Below are positions 24,601 through 32,989 of a stretch of DNA of 61,198 nt, piece after piece. Each line of letters starts with the position of its first letter. The stretch's first letter is position 1. The notes under the pieces are model-generated. The model was not told the DNA's origin. It saw only the letters and a list, made by a program, of their open reading frames with translations, and searched no databases. Made by a program: the position numbers and the translations under genes. This DNA comes from Ignavibacteriota bacterium (GTDB lineage: Bacteria; Bacteroidota; Ignavibacteria; UBA10030), in contig JAKEEG010000018.1 in assembly GCA_022616555.1 (NCBI GenBank), positions 1 to 61,198 on the forward strand, given 5' to 3'.

Positions 24601-25203
24601 ATGCGAAAAATAATCGTCCTATCATTCATTACATTAGATGGAGTTATGCAAGCACCGGGGGGACCCGACGAAGATACGTCAAGCGGCTTCACATATGGCG
24701 GTTGGACTGCGCCGTATTTTTACGAAGCTGACGAAGCGGCTGGTGAGCTCATGGCAAAACAAATGAAGTCTGCAGACCTTCTGTTGGGCAGGAAAACATT
24801 CGACATTTTTGCTGCCTACTGGCCTGAACATGCAGACATGTGGCCCGGTATCAATGACGTCACTAAATACGTCATGAGTGCTACCATGACCAAATCAGAT
24901 TGGAAAAATTCAGTTTTCTTGAAAAGCGTCGATGATATCAAGAAGCTCAAGAATTCAAAAGGTTCCGATATTCAAGTCCACGGGAGCGGTAACCTGGTCC
25001 AGACGCTCTTCAAACATGATCTGGTCGATGAGTTGTGGCTCAAAACATTCCCTGTCACGCTCGGTACGGGCAAGCGTTTGTTTGGTGAGGGCACCATTCC
25101 CGCGGCCTTTACAGTAACAGAGAGTTTGGTTACGTCAAACGGGGTGATTTTCGCCAATTACAAGCGAGCCGGAGAAGTCAAGACGGGTACTGTCGGAGCT
25201 TAA
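24601..25203 (+). CDS. dihydrofolate reductase family protein (RibD C-terminal fold)
   Basis: It has 200 residues. KIIVLSFITLDGVMQAPGGPDEDTS opens it, with ADLLLGRKTFDIFAAYWPEH and IQVHGSGNLVQTLFKHDLVDELWL in the core. It is strikingly close to 27130-27723: both begin with the same motif and end YKRAGEVKTGTVGA, and 31 bp of coding DNA near the 3' end are identical (25154-25184 and 27674-27704). The substrate is unknown. It pairs with the hydrolase upstream. Confidence 0.92.
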   Translation: MRKIIVLSFITLDGVMQAPGGPDEDTSSGFTYGGWTAPYFYEADEAAGELMAKQMKSADLLLGRKTFDIFAAYWPEHADMWPGINDVTKYVMSATMTKSDWKNSVFLKSVDDIKKLKNSKGSDIQVHGSGNLVQTLFKHDLVDELWLKTFPVTLGTGKRLFGEGTIPAAFTVTESLVTSNGVIFANYKRAGEVKTGTVGA

Positions 25204-25251
25204 GGAAATATAAGAAGCCCTTACGCTGATCTATAGTAAAGGAGGAAAGCC

Positions 25252-26142
25252 ATGACAAGAAAAATTCTGATCCTTGCAGTGTTCATCGCAAGTCTGCTTG
25301 CTCAGACAGTCGCGTTTGCTCAAGGCGTCGGAAAGTATGCAGACGTCAACGGCATCCATATGTATTACGAAGTATCAGGCTCCGGCGACCCGATGATTGT
25401 TCTGCACGGCTCTTACATGAATATCCCTTCTATGGGAAAAATCATTCCCGTGCTAGCGAAGACCCACAAGGTGTATGCCCTCGAACTGCAAGGCCATGGT
25501 CGTACAAACGATATTGACCGGCCCATCACCTACCCCAACCTGGCAGATGACGTGGCGGCATTTATGGACGCAGTGGGTCTCAAGAAAGCAGATGTGTTTG
25601 GTTATTCCATGGGTGCAATGACGGGACTACAACTTGCCATTCGCCATCCGGAAAAGGTAAATAAACTCATATCGTGTTCGGGTAGTTATAATTTTGAAGG
25701 CTGGCAGCCTGAGTATAAGGCTTTCGTACCGCAAATGACCGTGGAGATGTTTGTTACGATGCCGCTCGCTGAAGGGTATCGTAAACTCGCCCCTAATCCC
25801 GACGGGTTCCCTGCGTTAGTGAAGAAAATAATCCAACTCCAAAGGGAACCGATGGCATGGGAAAAGGAAATCAGTGCACTTAAGACTCCGGTGCTGATTA
25901 TCACCGGCGATGCCGACGGTTTCACGCTGGAACATGAGGTCGCGATGTTCAAGCTGCTCGGCGGCGGTGTTATGGGTGACATGGGCAAGCCGCTGCCGGC
26001 TTCGCGTCTCGCAGTGTTGCCGGCGACATCGCACACTGCGGTTATTACACAGGTCGACTTGCTGATTGCTTTCATCGAGCCGTTCTTAAAGGGCGAGACG
26101 CCGAAAGGATTCTTTGAAACCTCGGCATCGGAAAAACAATAA
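25252..26142 (+). CDS. secreted alpha/beta hydrolase (paralog 2)
   Basis: It has 296 residues with a signal peptide (cleaved after about AFAQG, residue 24). The catalytic set is the same as in paralog 1: GYSMG elbow near residue 115, acid in IITGDAD, His in ATSHTAVI. Long stretches such as NLADDVAAFMDAVGLKKADV are identical to paralog 1, and both end FLKGETPKGFF. AAAGGAGG lies before ATG 25252. It is a recent duplicate of 23610-24506; 20 nt separate it from paralog 3. Confidence 0.92.
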   Translation: MTRKILILAVFIASLLAQTVAFAQGVGKYADVNGIHMYYEVSGSGDPMIVLHGSYMNIPSMGKIIPVLAKTHKVYALELQGHGRTNDIDRPITYPNLADDVAAFMDAVGLKKADVFGYSMGAMTGLQLAIRHPEKVNKLISCSGSYNFEGWQPEYKAFVPQMTVEMFVTMPLAEGYRKLAPNPDGFPALVKKIIQLQREPMAWEKEISALKTPVLIITGDADGFTLEHEVAMFKLLGGGVMGDMGKPLPASRLAVLPATSHTAVITQVDLLIAFIEPFLKGETPKGFFETSASEKQ

Positions 26143-26162
26143 TTCATTTAAGGAGAAATATC

Positions 26163-27068
26163 ATGTTCAGAAAAATGCTTTCAATCGCCATCCTCACACT
26201 CGTGTTTTACCAAACACAGCCTCTACTTGCCCAGAGCACGCCGGACTCAAGCGGCTATGTTGCCGCCAATGGTATCGACTACTGGTTTGAGATCCACGGC
26301 AAAGGAGAGCCCTTGCTGCTCCTGCACGGCGGACTCATGTCAAGCCAAGCGTGGGGTCCAACACTCACGAAGTTGGCGGAACACCGCCGCGTGATTGCCG
26401 TTGACCTGCTTGGACACGGCCGCACGGTGCTCGGCAACAGAAAGATGAGTACAGTTGATATCGGCCGCGACCTTGCCGTCGTGGTCCAGAAGCTCGGCTA
26501 CCGCCAGGTTGACGCAATGGGCTATTCATTCGGCGGATACTCCGCGTTGCAGCTCGCATTCCAGCACCCCGAGCTTGTGCGGCGGCTCGTCGTTGTTTCC
26601 GCGCCGTACGCTCAAAACGGGTTCTTCCCTGAAATGCTACCGCAACAGGCGGCAGTTGGCGCATCAATGGCTGAGGGAATGAAGGGGTCACTCATGTATC
26701 AATTGTACGTGGACGTCGCGCCGCGCCCGGAGGATTTCCCGCGGTTGCTCGATGCGATGGGTGAATACATGCGCCAGCAGTTCGACTGGTCGGCGAATGT
26801 AAAGCAGCTCACGATGCCGGTCATGCTGGTGTTTGGCGATGCCGATATGGTCCGACCCGAGCACATCGTCTCGTTTTATCAACTCCTCGGCGGTGGACAG
26901 AAAGATGCCGGCTGGATGCGCGAACACATGTCGAAGAACCGGCTCGCCATTTTGCCGGACCTCACACATTATGAGATTGGCGCCGCGTCAATTCTAGCAC
27001 CGACCGTTCTGCCATTCCTCAACGGGCAGATGGGCCCGAAGAGCTCTGCCGATCAGTCGCGGGACTAA
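26163..27068 (+). CDS. secreted alpha/beta hydrolase (paralog 3)
   Basis: It has 301 residues with a signal peptide (about residues 1-23, ending LLAQS). The core has LLLHGGLMSSQAWGP, GHGRT, the elbow GYSFGG near residue 120, the acid in VFGDADMV, and a His in LPDLTHYEIG. It is more diverged than paralogs 1 and 2: the lid region differs and the tail is polar. It appears inserted between paralog 2 and its reductase partner. AAGGAG lies 8 nt upstream. Substrate unknown. Confidence 0.9.
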   Translation: MFRKMLSIAILTLVFYQTQPLLAQSTPDSSGYVAANGIDYWFEIHGKGEPLLLLHGGLMSSQAWGPTLTKLAEHRRVIAVDLLGHGRTVLGNRKMSTVDIGRDLAVVVQKLGYRQVDAMGYSFGGYSALQLAFQHPELVRRLVVVSAPYAQNGFFPEMLPQQAAVGASMAEGMKGSLMYQLYVDVAPRPEDFPRLLDAMGEYMRQQFDWSANVKQLTMPVMLVFGDADMVRPEHIVSFYQLLGGGQKDAGWMREHMSKNRLAILPDLTHYEIGAASILAPTVLPFLNGQMGPKSSADQSRD

Positions 27069-27129
27069 AATAGCACCATCTTTGTTGGCGAGATGTGTAT
27101 CGCGGCAACACAGGAGGAGATGAAATACT

Positions 27130-27723
27130 ATGAGAAAAATCATTGTTATAGAATTCATTACGCTCGACGGTGTTATACAAGCGCCCGGCGGTCCTGAAGA
27201 GGATGCTTCCGAGAATTTCAAGTATGGCGGGTGGATTGCACCATATGGCGACGATGTTTTTAATAAGGTCTTGGAAAAAGAGATGAAACCTGCAGATCTT
27301 CTTCTGGGCAGAAAAACATTTGAGATTTGGGAACTCTTCTGGCCTCAACATGCAGACGTTTGGCCGGGTATCAATGACGTCACAAAATACGTCCTGAGCA
27401 GCACCGTAGAAAAGTCCGACTGGCAAAACTCAGTGTTCCTCAAAAGCATGGCAGATATCAAAAAGCTCAAAGATTCAAAAGGCTCAGACCTTAAAGTTTG
27501 GGGCAGTAGCAAGCTTGTTCAGTTGCTGCTGAAGCATGATCTAGTTGATGAACTCTGGCTCAAAATTTATCCGGTGACTCTTGGGGCAGGAAAAAAGTTG
27601 TTTGATGACGGCACGATTCCGGCAGCTTTTACATTACAAGAGAGCACGATTACGCCAAACGGTGTGATTATGACCAATTACAAGCGAGCCGGAGAAGTCA
27701 AGACAGGTACGGTTGGGGCTTAA
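27130..27723 (+). CDS. dihydrofolate reductase family protein (RibD C-terminal fold)
   Basis: It has 197 residues and is the near twin of 24601-25203: VIEFITLDGVIQAPGGPEEDAS, ADLLLGRKTFEIWELFWPQH, and the same C-terminal YKRAGEVKTGTVGA. The leaders in front of both genes also share GCGAGATNTGTATCG and GAAATACTATG. This shows duplication of a gene together with its upstream DNA. Function as for the other RibD-C proteins here is unknown. Confidence 0.92.
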   Translation: MRKIIVIEFITLDGVIQAPGGPEEDASENFKYGGWIAPYGDDVFNKVLEKEMKPADLLLGRKTFEIWELFWPQHADVWPGINDVTKYVLSSTVEKSDWQNSVFLKSMADIKKLKDSKGSDLKVWGSSKLVQLLLKHDLVDELWLKIYPVTLGAGKKLFDDGTIPAAFTLQESTITPNGVIMTNYKRAGEVKTGTVGA

Positions 27724-27916
27724 GGCGGCTAACTTGTTAATAATTCGCCGGTATCTTAAGTCCAGCGTCCTTCTACGATAGTGATGGAAATTCCCCAAAC
27801 GGCGATGGATTTTCCCCATCACACCGGGGTGATAGTTTGGTATGGTTTCACACTCCGAGCCCCTATAAAACGATCTATGATGCAGTTTTTGCCATAGAGA
27901 AAGCCATTAAATACTC

Positions 27917-28276
27917 ATGAGCAACAAGAATGTAGTTGAAACGTATATGGACGGCTTTCGGGCAACCGACCATGCAAAAATTCTCTCGTGTCTAACGGAC
28001 GATGTTGTGTGGGATATGCCCGGTTTTTTCCATCACGAAGGCAAGGAGGCATTTGACAAAGAGATTGAGAACCCAAACGCGGATAGAGATCCGAATATAA
28101 CTGTAACACGACTTGTTGAAGAAGGAAACATTGTTATCGCAGAGGGAACTGTGACAGCCAACCTGAAGGATGGGAACACGCTTGATGCAGTGTTCTGCGA
28201 TGTCTTCCACTTCAGAAACGGTAAAATCAGTAAGTTGACAACATATCTTATGTTCAGGCAGCAGCCAACTCACTAA
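27917..28276 (+). CDS. SnoaL/NTF2-like protein
   Basis: It has 119 residues. [42 protein letters not shown] and [40 protein letters not shown] form the cone-shaped alpha+beta NTF2 fold. Relatives include polyketide cyclases, isomerases and simple binding proteins, so no reaction can be assigned. A 193-bp gap in front (27724-27916) holds no gene and may carry a promoter. The gene starts a new cluster of reductase-like and SRPBCC genes. Confidence 0.88.
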   Translation: MSNKNVVETYMDGFRATDHAKILSCLTDDVVWDMPGFFHHEGKEAFDKEIENPNADRDPNITVTRLVEEGNIVIAEGTVTANLKDGNTLDAVFCDVFHFRNGKISKLTTYLMFRQQPTH

Positions 28277-28304
28277 ATGGCAGAGATACCAAAGGGAGAA
28301 AAAC

Positions 28305-28862
28305 ATGAGAAACGTCGTCTTCGCAATCAACATGACGGTCGATGGTTACTTCGGCCACGAGGATATGATCGCCGACGAAGAGTTGCACGCGTATTTCACG
28401 GAATTGTTGCGCAGGGCGGATGCCATTCTCTATGGTCGCAAAACGTATGAATTGATGGTACCCTACTGGCCCGATGTTGCCAAGAGCCAATCCGAGGATC
28501 CGGCAACAAACGAGTTTGCGCGAGTATTCGATGCGCTCCACAAAATTGTCTTTTCCAGGACGTTGCAAAGCGTACAAGGTAACGACAAAATTGCGAAGGG
28601 AAATATTGCCGAAGAAGTACTCAAGCTTAAGCAACAACCCGGGAAAGACATCGCCATCGGCAGCCTGAGCATTGCCTCGCAGCTTTCCCAGCACGGCTTA
28701 ATTGATGAGTATAACTTTGTGGTCCATCCGGTTGTAGCAGGAAAGGGACCCCGTTTGTTCGAAACTGACGGCCTCAAAGAGCGCCTTCACTTGAAACTCG
28801 TCGGGTCAGAAAAATTTCGCTCTGGAGCTATTGTGCTTCATTATAAAAAACAATCACCTTGA
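28305..28862 (+). CDS. dihydrofolate reductase family protein (RibD C-terminal fold)
   Basis: It has 185 residues. [48 protein letters not shown] and [38 protein letters not shown] are typical. It is less similar to the 24601/27130 pair than these are to each other. It begins 28 nt behind the SnoaL-like gene and ends 13 nt before the SRPBCC gene, so it belongs to one operon. Confidence 0.9.
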   Translation: MRNVVFAINMTVDGYFGHEDMIADEELHAYFTELLRRADAILYGRKTYELMVPYWPDVAKSQSEDPATNEFARVFDALHKIVFSRTLQSVQGNDKIAKGNIAEEVLKLKQQPGKDIAIGSLSIASQLSQHGLIDEYNFVVHPVVAGKGPRLFETDGLKERLHLKLVGSEKFRSGAIVLHYKKQSP

Positions 28863-28875
28863 AGGAGGCGTTATC

Positions 28876-29304
28876 ATGAATACGTCAAACAAACCAACAA
28901 TTACCATCGAAACGACCGTTAACGCGCCAATCGAAAAGGTGTGGAAAGTCTGGAGTGCGCCGGAGCATATTACAAAATGGGCTACGGGGTCGCCCGATTG
29001 GCACACTCCGCGTGCCGAAAACGACCTGCGCGTCGGCGGGAAATTTCTTTCGCGGATGGAGGCGAAGGATGGCAGCGCCGGCTTCGATTTCATCGGTACG
29101 TACGATGAAGTGCGGTTGCATAAAACGATCGCATATACGATGGAAGACGGCAGAAAGGTAAAGGTCACGTTTACGGACGCGGGGAAGTCCGTAAAGATCG
29201 TGGAGACGTTCGAAGCAGAGTCGGAAAATCCGTTGGAACTCCAGAAAACCGGATGGCAGACCATCCTCGACAATTTTAAGAAGCATGTTGAAACGACTCC
29301 TTGA
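28876..29304 (+). CDS. SRPBCC (AHSA1-like) domain protein
   Basis: It has 142 residues from ATG 28876, with a strong AAGGAGG upstream. IETTVNAPIEKVWKVWSAPEHITKWATGSPDWHTPRAENDLRVGGKF is the family opening, and QKTGWQTILDNFKKHVE the closing helix. It belongs to the branch with the SPDWHTPRAENDLRVGG signature often called ATPase (AHSA1). Ligand unknown. Only 5 nt separate it from the next gene. Confidence 0.9.
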   Translation: MNTSNKPTITIETTVNAPIEKVWKVWSAPEHITKWATGSPDWHTPRAENDLRVGGKFLSRMEAKDGSAGFDFIGTYDEVRLHKTIAYTMEDGRKVKVTFTDAGKSVKIVETFEAESENPLELQKTGWQTILDNFKKHVETTP

Positions 29305-29309
29305 ACACT

Positions 29310-29864
29310 ATGTCCACAGTGAAGAAGAGCGTCTTGTTTATTCAAGGCGGAGGGGGAGAGGAAGACCACGCAGCAGACGCCAAACTTGCTGATTCTCTTC
29401 GGAAGGCTTTAGGAAATGCCTACGAGGTTCACTATCCTCTCTTGCTTGACGAATCCGCGCCGGATATGGGAAGGAAAAAGCAAATCGGCAACGAGATTGC
29501 GCGGCTGAAGGGTGAGATTATTTTAGTGGGACACTCTTTGGGCGCTTCAATGCTCTTGAAATACTTATCGGAAAATCGGGGCAAGGAGAAGATCGCAGGC
29601 ATTTTTCTCATTGCCACACCGTTTTGGGAAGGCAGCGAAGATTGGGTAAAAGGACTGAAGCTTAAAGAAAATTTTGCCGACAACTTGCCAAAGAAAGTTC
29701 CAATTTTTCTTTATCATTGCCGCGATGACGAAGTAGCTCCGTTTGACCATCTCGATCAATACGCTCGAAAGCTACCGCAGGCAATCATACGAGTAATAGC
29801 AAGCGGTGGTCATCAGCTTAACAATGATCTTCGGCTCGTTGCAAAAGACATTAAAGCAGTATGA
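29310..29864 (+). CDS. RBBP9/YdeN-like serine hydrolase
   Basis: A cytoplasmic alpha/beta hydrolase of 184 residues, no signal peptide. VLFIQGGGGEEDHAADAKLADSLRKAL opens it, the nucleophile elbow is VGHSLGAS near residue 75, the acid is in HCRDDEVAPF, and the His in SGGHQL near the end. This compact lid-less fold is that of the RBBP9 family. It starts at ATG 29310, 5 nt after the SRPBCC gene. It is unrelated in detail to the four secreted hydrolases of the island. Confidence 0.88.
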   Translation: MSTVKKSVLFIQGGGGEEDHAADAKLADSLRKALGNAYEVHYPLLLDESAPDMGRKKQIGNEIARLKGEIILVGHSLGASMLLKYLSENRGKEKIAGIFLIATPFWEGSEDWVKGLKLKENFADNLPKKVPIFLYHCRDDEVAPFDHLDQYARKLPQAIIRVIASGGHQLNNDLRLVAKDIKAV

Positions 29865-29964
29865 AAATCAAAGAGTATGCAATTAAAAGGGGGAGGTAAG
29901 GCAAAACTGCTCTCTTATGAGAAAGAATTGAGCGAAACAGATGTCTTATTAAGGAAAAACACCA

Positions 29965-30531
29965 ATGCCCAAACTACACGTCTTTAACAGCATTTCGCTT
30001 GACGGCTACTTCGTTGGTGAGAACGGCGACCTAAGTTGGGCTTACAATGTGGTTCCCGACCCGGAGTATGACGCATTTGTAGCAAACAACGCGAGCGGCG
30101 AGGGTGCGCTGCTGTTCGGGAGAATTACGTACGAGATGATGGCGAGCTACTGGCCCACAGAGCAAGCGAAGCAGGCAATGCCTGAAGTGGCAGACGGAAT
30201 GAACAAGATGCAGAAACTTGTCGTTTCAAAAACGATGACAAAGGCGACGTGGAACAATACGAAGTTGATAAAAGGCGATATTGTGGCGGAAATACAAAAA
30301 AGGAAAAGAGAGCCGGGACCGGATATGGTCATTCTGGGCAGCGGCAGTCTTGTTTCTCTACTGGCTCAACAAGGCTTAATCGACAGCTATCAATGCGTGG
30401 TGGTGCCGGTTGTTCTGGGCAAAGGCAGGACGATGTTTGACGGTATACAAGAGAGGATTCAGTTGAAGCTGGTAGATTCCCGAGCTTTTAAAAACGGAAA
30501 AGTTGTGTTGACATACAAGCGGCCTGTTTAA
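29965..30531 (+). CDS. dihydrofolate reductase family protein (RibD C-terminal fold)
   Basis: It has 188 residues. LHVFNSISLDGYFVGENGDLSWAYNV opens it; GALLFGRITYEMMASYWPT, MVILGSGSLVSLLAQQGLIDSYQCVVVPVVLGKGRTMF and VVLTYKR follow. It is the fifth RibD-C/DHFR-like gene of the island. The 100-nt leader contains GGGGGAGG, but that is far from the ATG and has no obvious role. The next gene is the fourth secreted hydrolase, so the hydrolase-reductase neighbourhood recurs. Confidence 0.9.
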   Translation: MPKLHVFNSISLDGYFVGENGDLSWAYNVVPDPEYDAFVANNASGEGALLFGRITYEMMASYWPTEQAKQAMPEVADGMNKMQKLVVSKTMTKATWNNTKLIKGDIVAEIQKRKREPGPDMVILGSGSLVSLLAQQGLIDSYQCVVVPVVLGKGRTMFDGIQERIQLKLVDSRAFKNGKVVLTYKRPV

Positions 30532-30571
30532 ACAGTTCATCTTGTAAATAATAAGGAAGGAGGGGACCTAA

Positions 30572-31432
30572 ATGCTCAAGAGAATTGCTATGGCGGTTTT
30601 CATCGGGCTGTGCGCGATGGCGTCCATCGCATTTGCTCAAATTGATAAAGGCTACGCACCGGTCAACGGTCTCAAGCTCTATTACGAGATTCATGGGAAC
30701 GGTTCCGGAACCCCGCTCGTATTGTTGCACGGCTCGTTTCTAACGATCAATCTGAACTACAGTCAGCTTATTCCTGAGCTCTCAAAAACACGGAAGGTCA
30801 TTGCCGTCGAAACGCAGGGGCATGGCCACACCGCCGATATTGACCGCCCCTATTCATTTGAGTCGCTTGCAGATGATGTTGCCGGGCTTCTACAATACTT
30901 AAAGTTCGATAGTGCGGATGTTGCGGGGTATAGTATGGGAGGGGAAGTCGCAGCGCAAGTTGCGATTCGTCATCCAAAGCTGGTTCGGAAGCTTGTGTTG
31001 ATATCGTGCGTGTTCAAGTACGAAGGCTGGAGCCCGGAAACCAGAGCCGTCTTTCCCAACCTTACACCGGAAATGTTCGAAGGGACACCATTGAAAATGG
31101 AATACGACAACGTAGCACCCGAACCAAAACACTGGTCTCGACTCGTCAGCAAAATTAAACAGTTTGTCTCAACGCCGTACGATTTTACAGCAAAGATGAA
31201 GTCGGTGCAAGCTCCAACATTGATTATTCTCGGAGACTCGGACGGAGTTCATCCCGAGCATGCCGTGGAAATGTTCCGCATTCGTGGCGGCTGGGTCAAT
31301 GGAGATCTCGTAGGATTACCAAATTCTCAGCTCGCTGTTATACCGGGCACCGCGCATTTTACCTTGATGATGCGCACTGAACTGCTGCTTGCGATGATTG
31401 AGCCTTTTTTAAAAGGCGAGTCGCCAAGATAA
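30572..31432 (+). CDS. secreted alpha/beta hydrolase (paralog 4)
   Basis: It has 286 residues with a signal peptide (residues 1-22, ending SIAFAQI). VLLHGSFLT, ETQGHGHTADIDRPYSFESLADDVA, the elbow GYSMGGE near residue 117, the acid in ILGDSDGVHPEH and the His in PGTAHFTLM complete the triad. The ETQGHGHTADIDRP segment shows kinship with paralogs 1 and 2, but overall it is clearly older. GGAGG stands upstream of ATG 30572. Substrate unknown. Confidence 0.9.
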   Translation: MLKRIAMAVFIGLCAMASIAFAQIDKGYAPVNGLKLYYEIHGNGSGTPLVLLHGSFLTINLNYSQLIPELSKTRKVIAVETQGHGHTADIDRPYSFESLADDVAGLLQYLKFDSADVAGYSMGGEVAAQVAIRHPKLVRKLVLISCVFKYEGWSPETRAVFPNLTPEMFEGTPLKMEYDNVAPEPKHWSRLVSKIKQFVSTPYDFTAKMKSVQAPTLIILGDSDGVHPEHAVEMFRIRGGWVNGDLVGLPNSQLAVIPGTAHFTLMMRTELLLAMIEPFLKGESPR

Positions 31433-31471
31433 TTACCTGATGTATACAAGTTATAGAAAGGGAGCACATAA

Positions 31472-31882
31472 ATGCGCTACATGATGTTTATTAAACACTG
31501 TGAGGATTACGGCAAACTTACCGTTCCGAGCAGCCTCTATGAGGCGATGGGTGCTTTCATCGAAAAAGCACACAACGATGGCACCTATATAGACGGAGCA
31601 GGTTTGCAACCGATGTCGGCGGGTCATCGAATTCGGCTCAGTGGGGGAAAGATCACGGTGACCGACGGTCCATTCACCGAGACGAAGGAAATCATCGGTG
31701 GCTACGCCCTCATCGAAGTAAAGTCCGAAGCTGAGGCACTTGAGATCGCCAATCAATTTATGGACCTGCACCGCGTTCACTGGCCAAGGCATGAATGCGA
31801 ATGCGAGGTTCGGCCGCTCCAAATGTCGGCGAATTTGAAAGTCGGGCGGCGAGAGAAAAATGAAGGAAGAAATGATGACTGA
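31472..31882 (+). CDS. YCII/DGPF domain protein
   Basis: It has 136 residues. YMMFIKHCEDYGKL opens it; TDGPFTETKEIIGGYALIE lies near residues 67-85. The C-terminal part (DLHRVHWPRHECECEVRPL) belongs to the longer PhnB-like DGPF subtype. Its end overlaps the start region of the next gene. No ECF42-type promoter is visible directly in front. It is the fifth DGPF gene. Confidence 0.92.
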   Translation: MRYMMFIKHCEDYGKLTVPSSLYEAMGAFIEKAHNDGTYIDGAGLQPMSAGHRIRLSGGKITVTDGPFTETKEIIGGYALIEVKSEAEALEIANQFMDLHRVHWPRHECECEVRPLQMSANLKVGRREKNEGRNDD

Positions 31883-32219
31883 ACTTCTGGGTATTGCTAG
31901 GCTTAAAATCCACCCTGGTAAGCTTGAAGAATTCAAACGTCTCCAAACCAGGTGTCTGGAATTGGTCCGCACTAAGGACACCGGCACCCTACAGTACGAG
32001 GCATTCTTCAATAGCGACTATACTGAATGTTTGGTAGTCGAGAGGTATCGCGACTCCGAGGCGCTTCTTGAACACTTCGTGAATCTCGGAGAAACGATGT
32101 CTGCTATTTTTGAGACGTGCTCCGCCTCCGGCGAGCTCTGCGGAACACCCAGCCCGGAACTGATGAAAACGCTAGAGGGTTCCCCAGTGGGAATCTACTC
32201 GCCGTTTCAGTCGCTCTAG
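31875..32219 (+). CDS. antibiotic biosynthesis monooxygenase (ABM) domain protein
   Basis: It has 114 residues with the ABM dimeric barrel: ELLGIARLKIHPGKLEEFKRLQTRCLELVRTKDTGTLQYEAFF. Proteins of this fold are cofactor-free monooxygenases, haem-degrading enzymes or binding proteins. ATG 31875 is chosen because AAGGAAG lies 6-7 nt before it; ATG 31860 is also in frame. It overlaps the DGPF gene by 8 nt, so the two are translationally coupled. Confidence 0.85.
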   Translation: MTELLGIARLKIHPGKLEEFKRLQTRCLELVRTKDTGTLQYEAFFNSDYTECLVVERYRDSEALLEHFVNLGETMSAIFETCSASGELCGTPSPELMKTLEGSPVGIYSPFQSL

Positions 32220-32289
32220 GGTTGCTCGAGGCCTAAGGGAAGAAGTGAGCGAATCAAGCAAGAAGTAATACACATCCAAAGGAGTTCAT

Positions 32290-32592
32290 ATGTTACTTAT
32301 TCGAGAAGTATTCACCGCCAAGCCGGGGCAGGCGTCAAAACTCGCCAAGCTGTTTAAGAGAGGATTCGGAGGAGATCCAACGGTGCGCATCATGACGGAT
32401 TTAGTAGGGAACTACAATACCGTGATTGTGGAAACCCAGGTAAAGAGTTTAGCGGAGTTTGAAAAGCAAATGGAAGACTACAAATCGGGGAAACCGGATC
32501 CAAAGATGGACCCAAAAGTGGCGGAGGAGATGTCCAAGTACACAGAAATGTATCAGACGGGCCGGAGAGAGATTTACCAAATTGTGGAATAA
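32290..32592 (+). CDS. small dimeric-barrel (NIPSNAP/ABM-like) protein
   Basis: It has 100 residues. MLLIREVFTAKPGQASKLAKLFKRGF resembles the first strand and helix of a dimeric alpha-beta barrel; a VIVETQVKSLAEFEKQMEDY segment and a charged helix follow. The exact family is not certain. AAAGGAG precedes ATG 32290. The DUF3052-like gene begins 18 nt later. No catalytic motif is seen. Confidence 0.75.
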   Translation: MLLIREVFTAKPGQASKLAKLFKRGFGGDPTVRIMTDLVGNYNTVIVETQVKSLAEFEKQMEDYKSGKPDPKMDPKVAEEMSKYTEMYQTGRREIYQIVE

Positions 32593-32610
32593 TAAAGATA
32601 AGGATGAGTT

Positions 32611-32967
32611 ATGGCATCCGCACTCGCAAACAAATTAAATCTCAAAGCGGGAATGAAAGTCCATGTTATCGGAAAACCTGCCGGCGTTCCCCTTTCTGGT
32701 GTCGAGACGACTACTTCGGCAAAGTCGGATGGCGTGATTGTGTTCGTCAAAACGCTCGCCGAGGTATATAAAACCTGTATTCCTGCAATAGCCGCTGCAA
32801 AGGAAGACCGCATCGCATGGATCGTATATCCGAAAGCCGGGCAACTGGACACAGACTTAAACCGTGATATTTTGTGGAAGCATCTGTTGAAGCGGGACAT
32901 TCAAGGCGTGCGCCAGATTGCGCTGGATAGCGTCTGGAGCGCGATGCGTTTTCGACCAAAAAAATGA
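32611..32967 (+). CDS. DUF3052-like protein
   Basis: It has 118 residues. NKLNLKAGMKVHVIGKPAGVPLSG, then GVIVFVKTLAEVYKTCIPAIAAAKEDRIAWIVYPKAGQLDTDLNRDILW, gives the typical order KLGLKPG / LLFV / WVAYPK / TDLNRD of DUF3052. Function unknown. AAGGATGAG lies upstream of ATG 32611. The MFS gene follows after 22 nt. Confidence 0.75.
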   Translation: MASALANKLNLKAGMKVHVIGKPAGVPLSGVETTTSAKSDGVIVFVKTLAEVYKTCIPAIAAAKEDRIAWIVYPKAGQLDTDLNRDILWKHLLKRDIQGVRQIALDSVWSAMRFRPKK

Positions 32968-32989
32968 GAAACGGAGGGTAGAAGAGATT

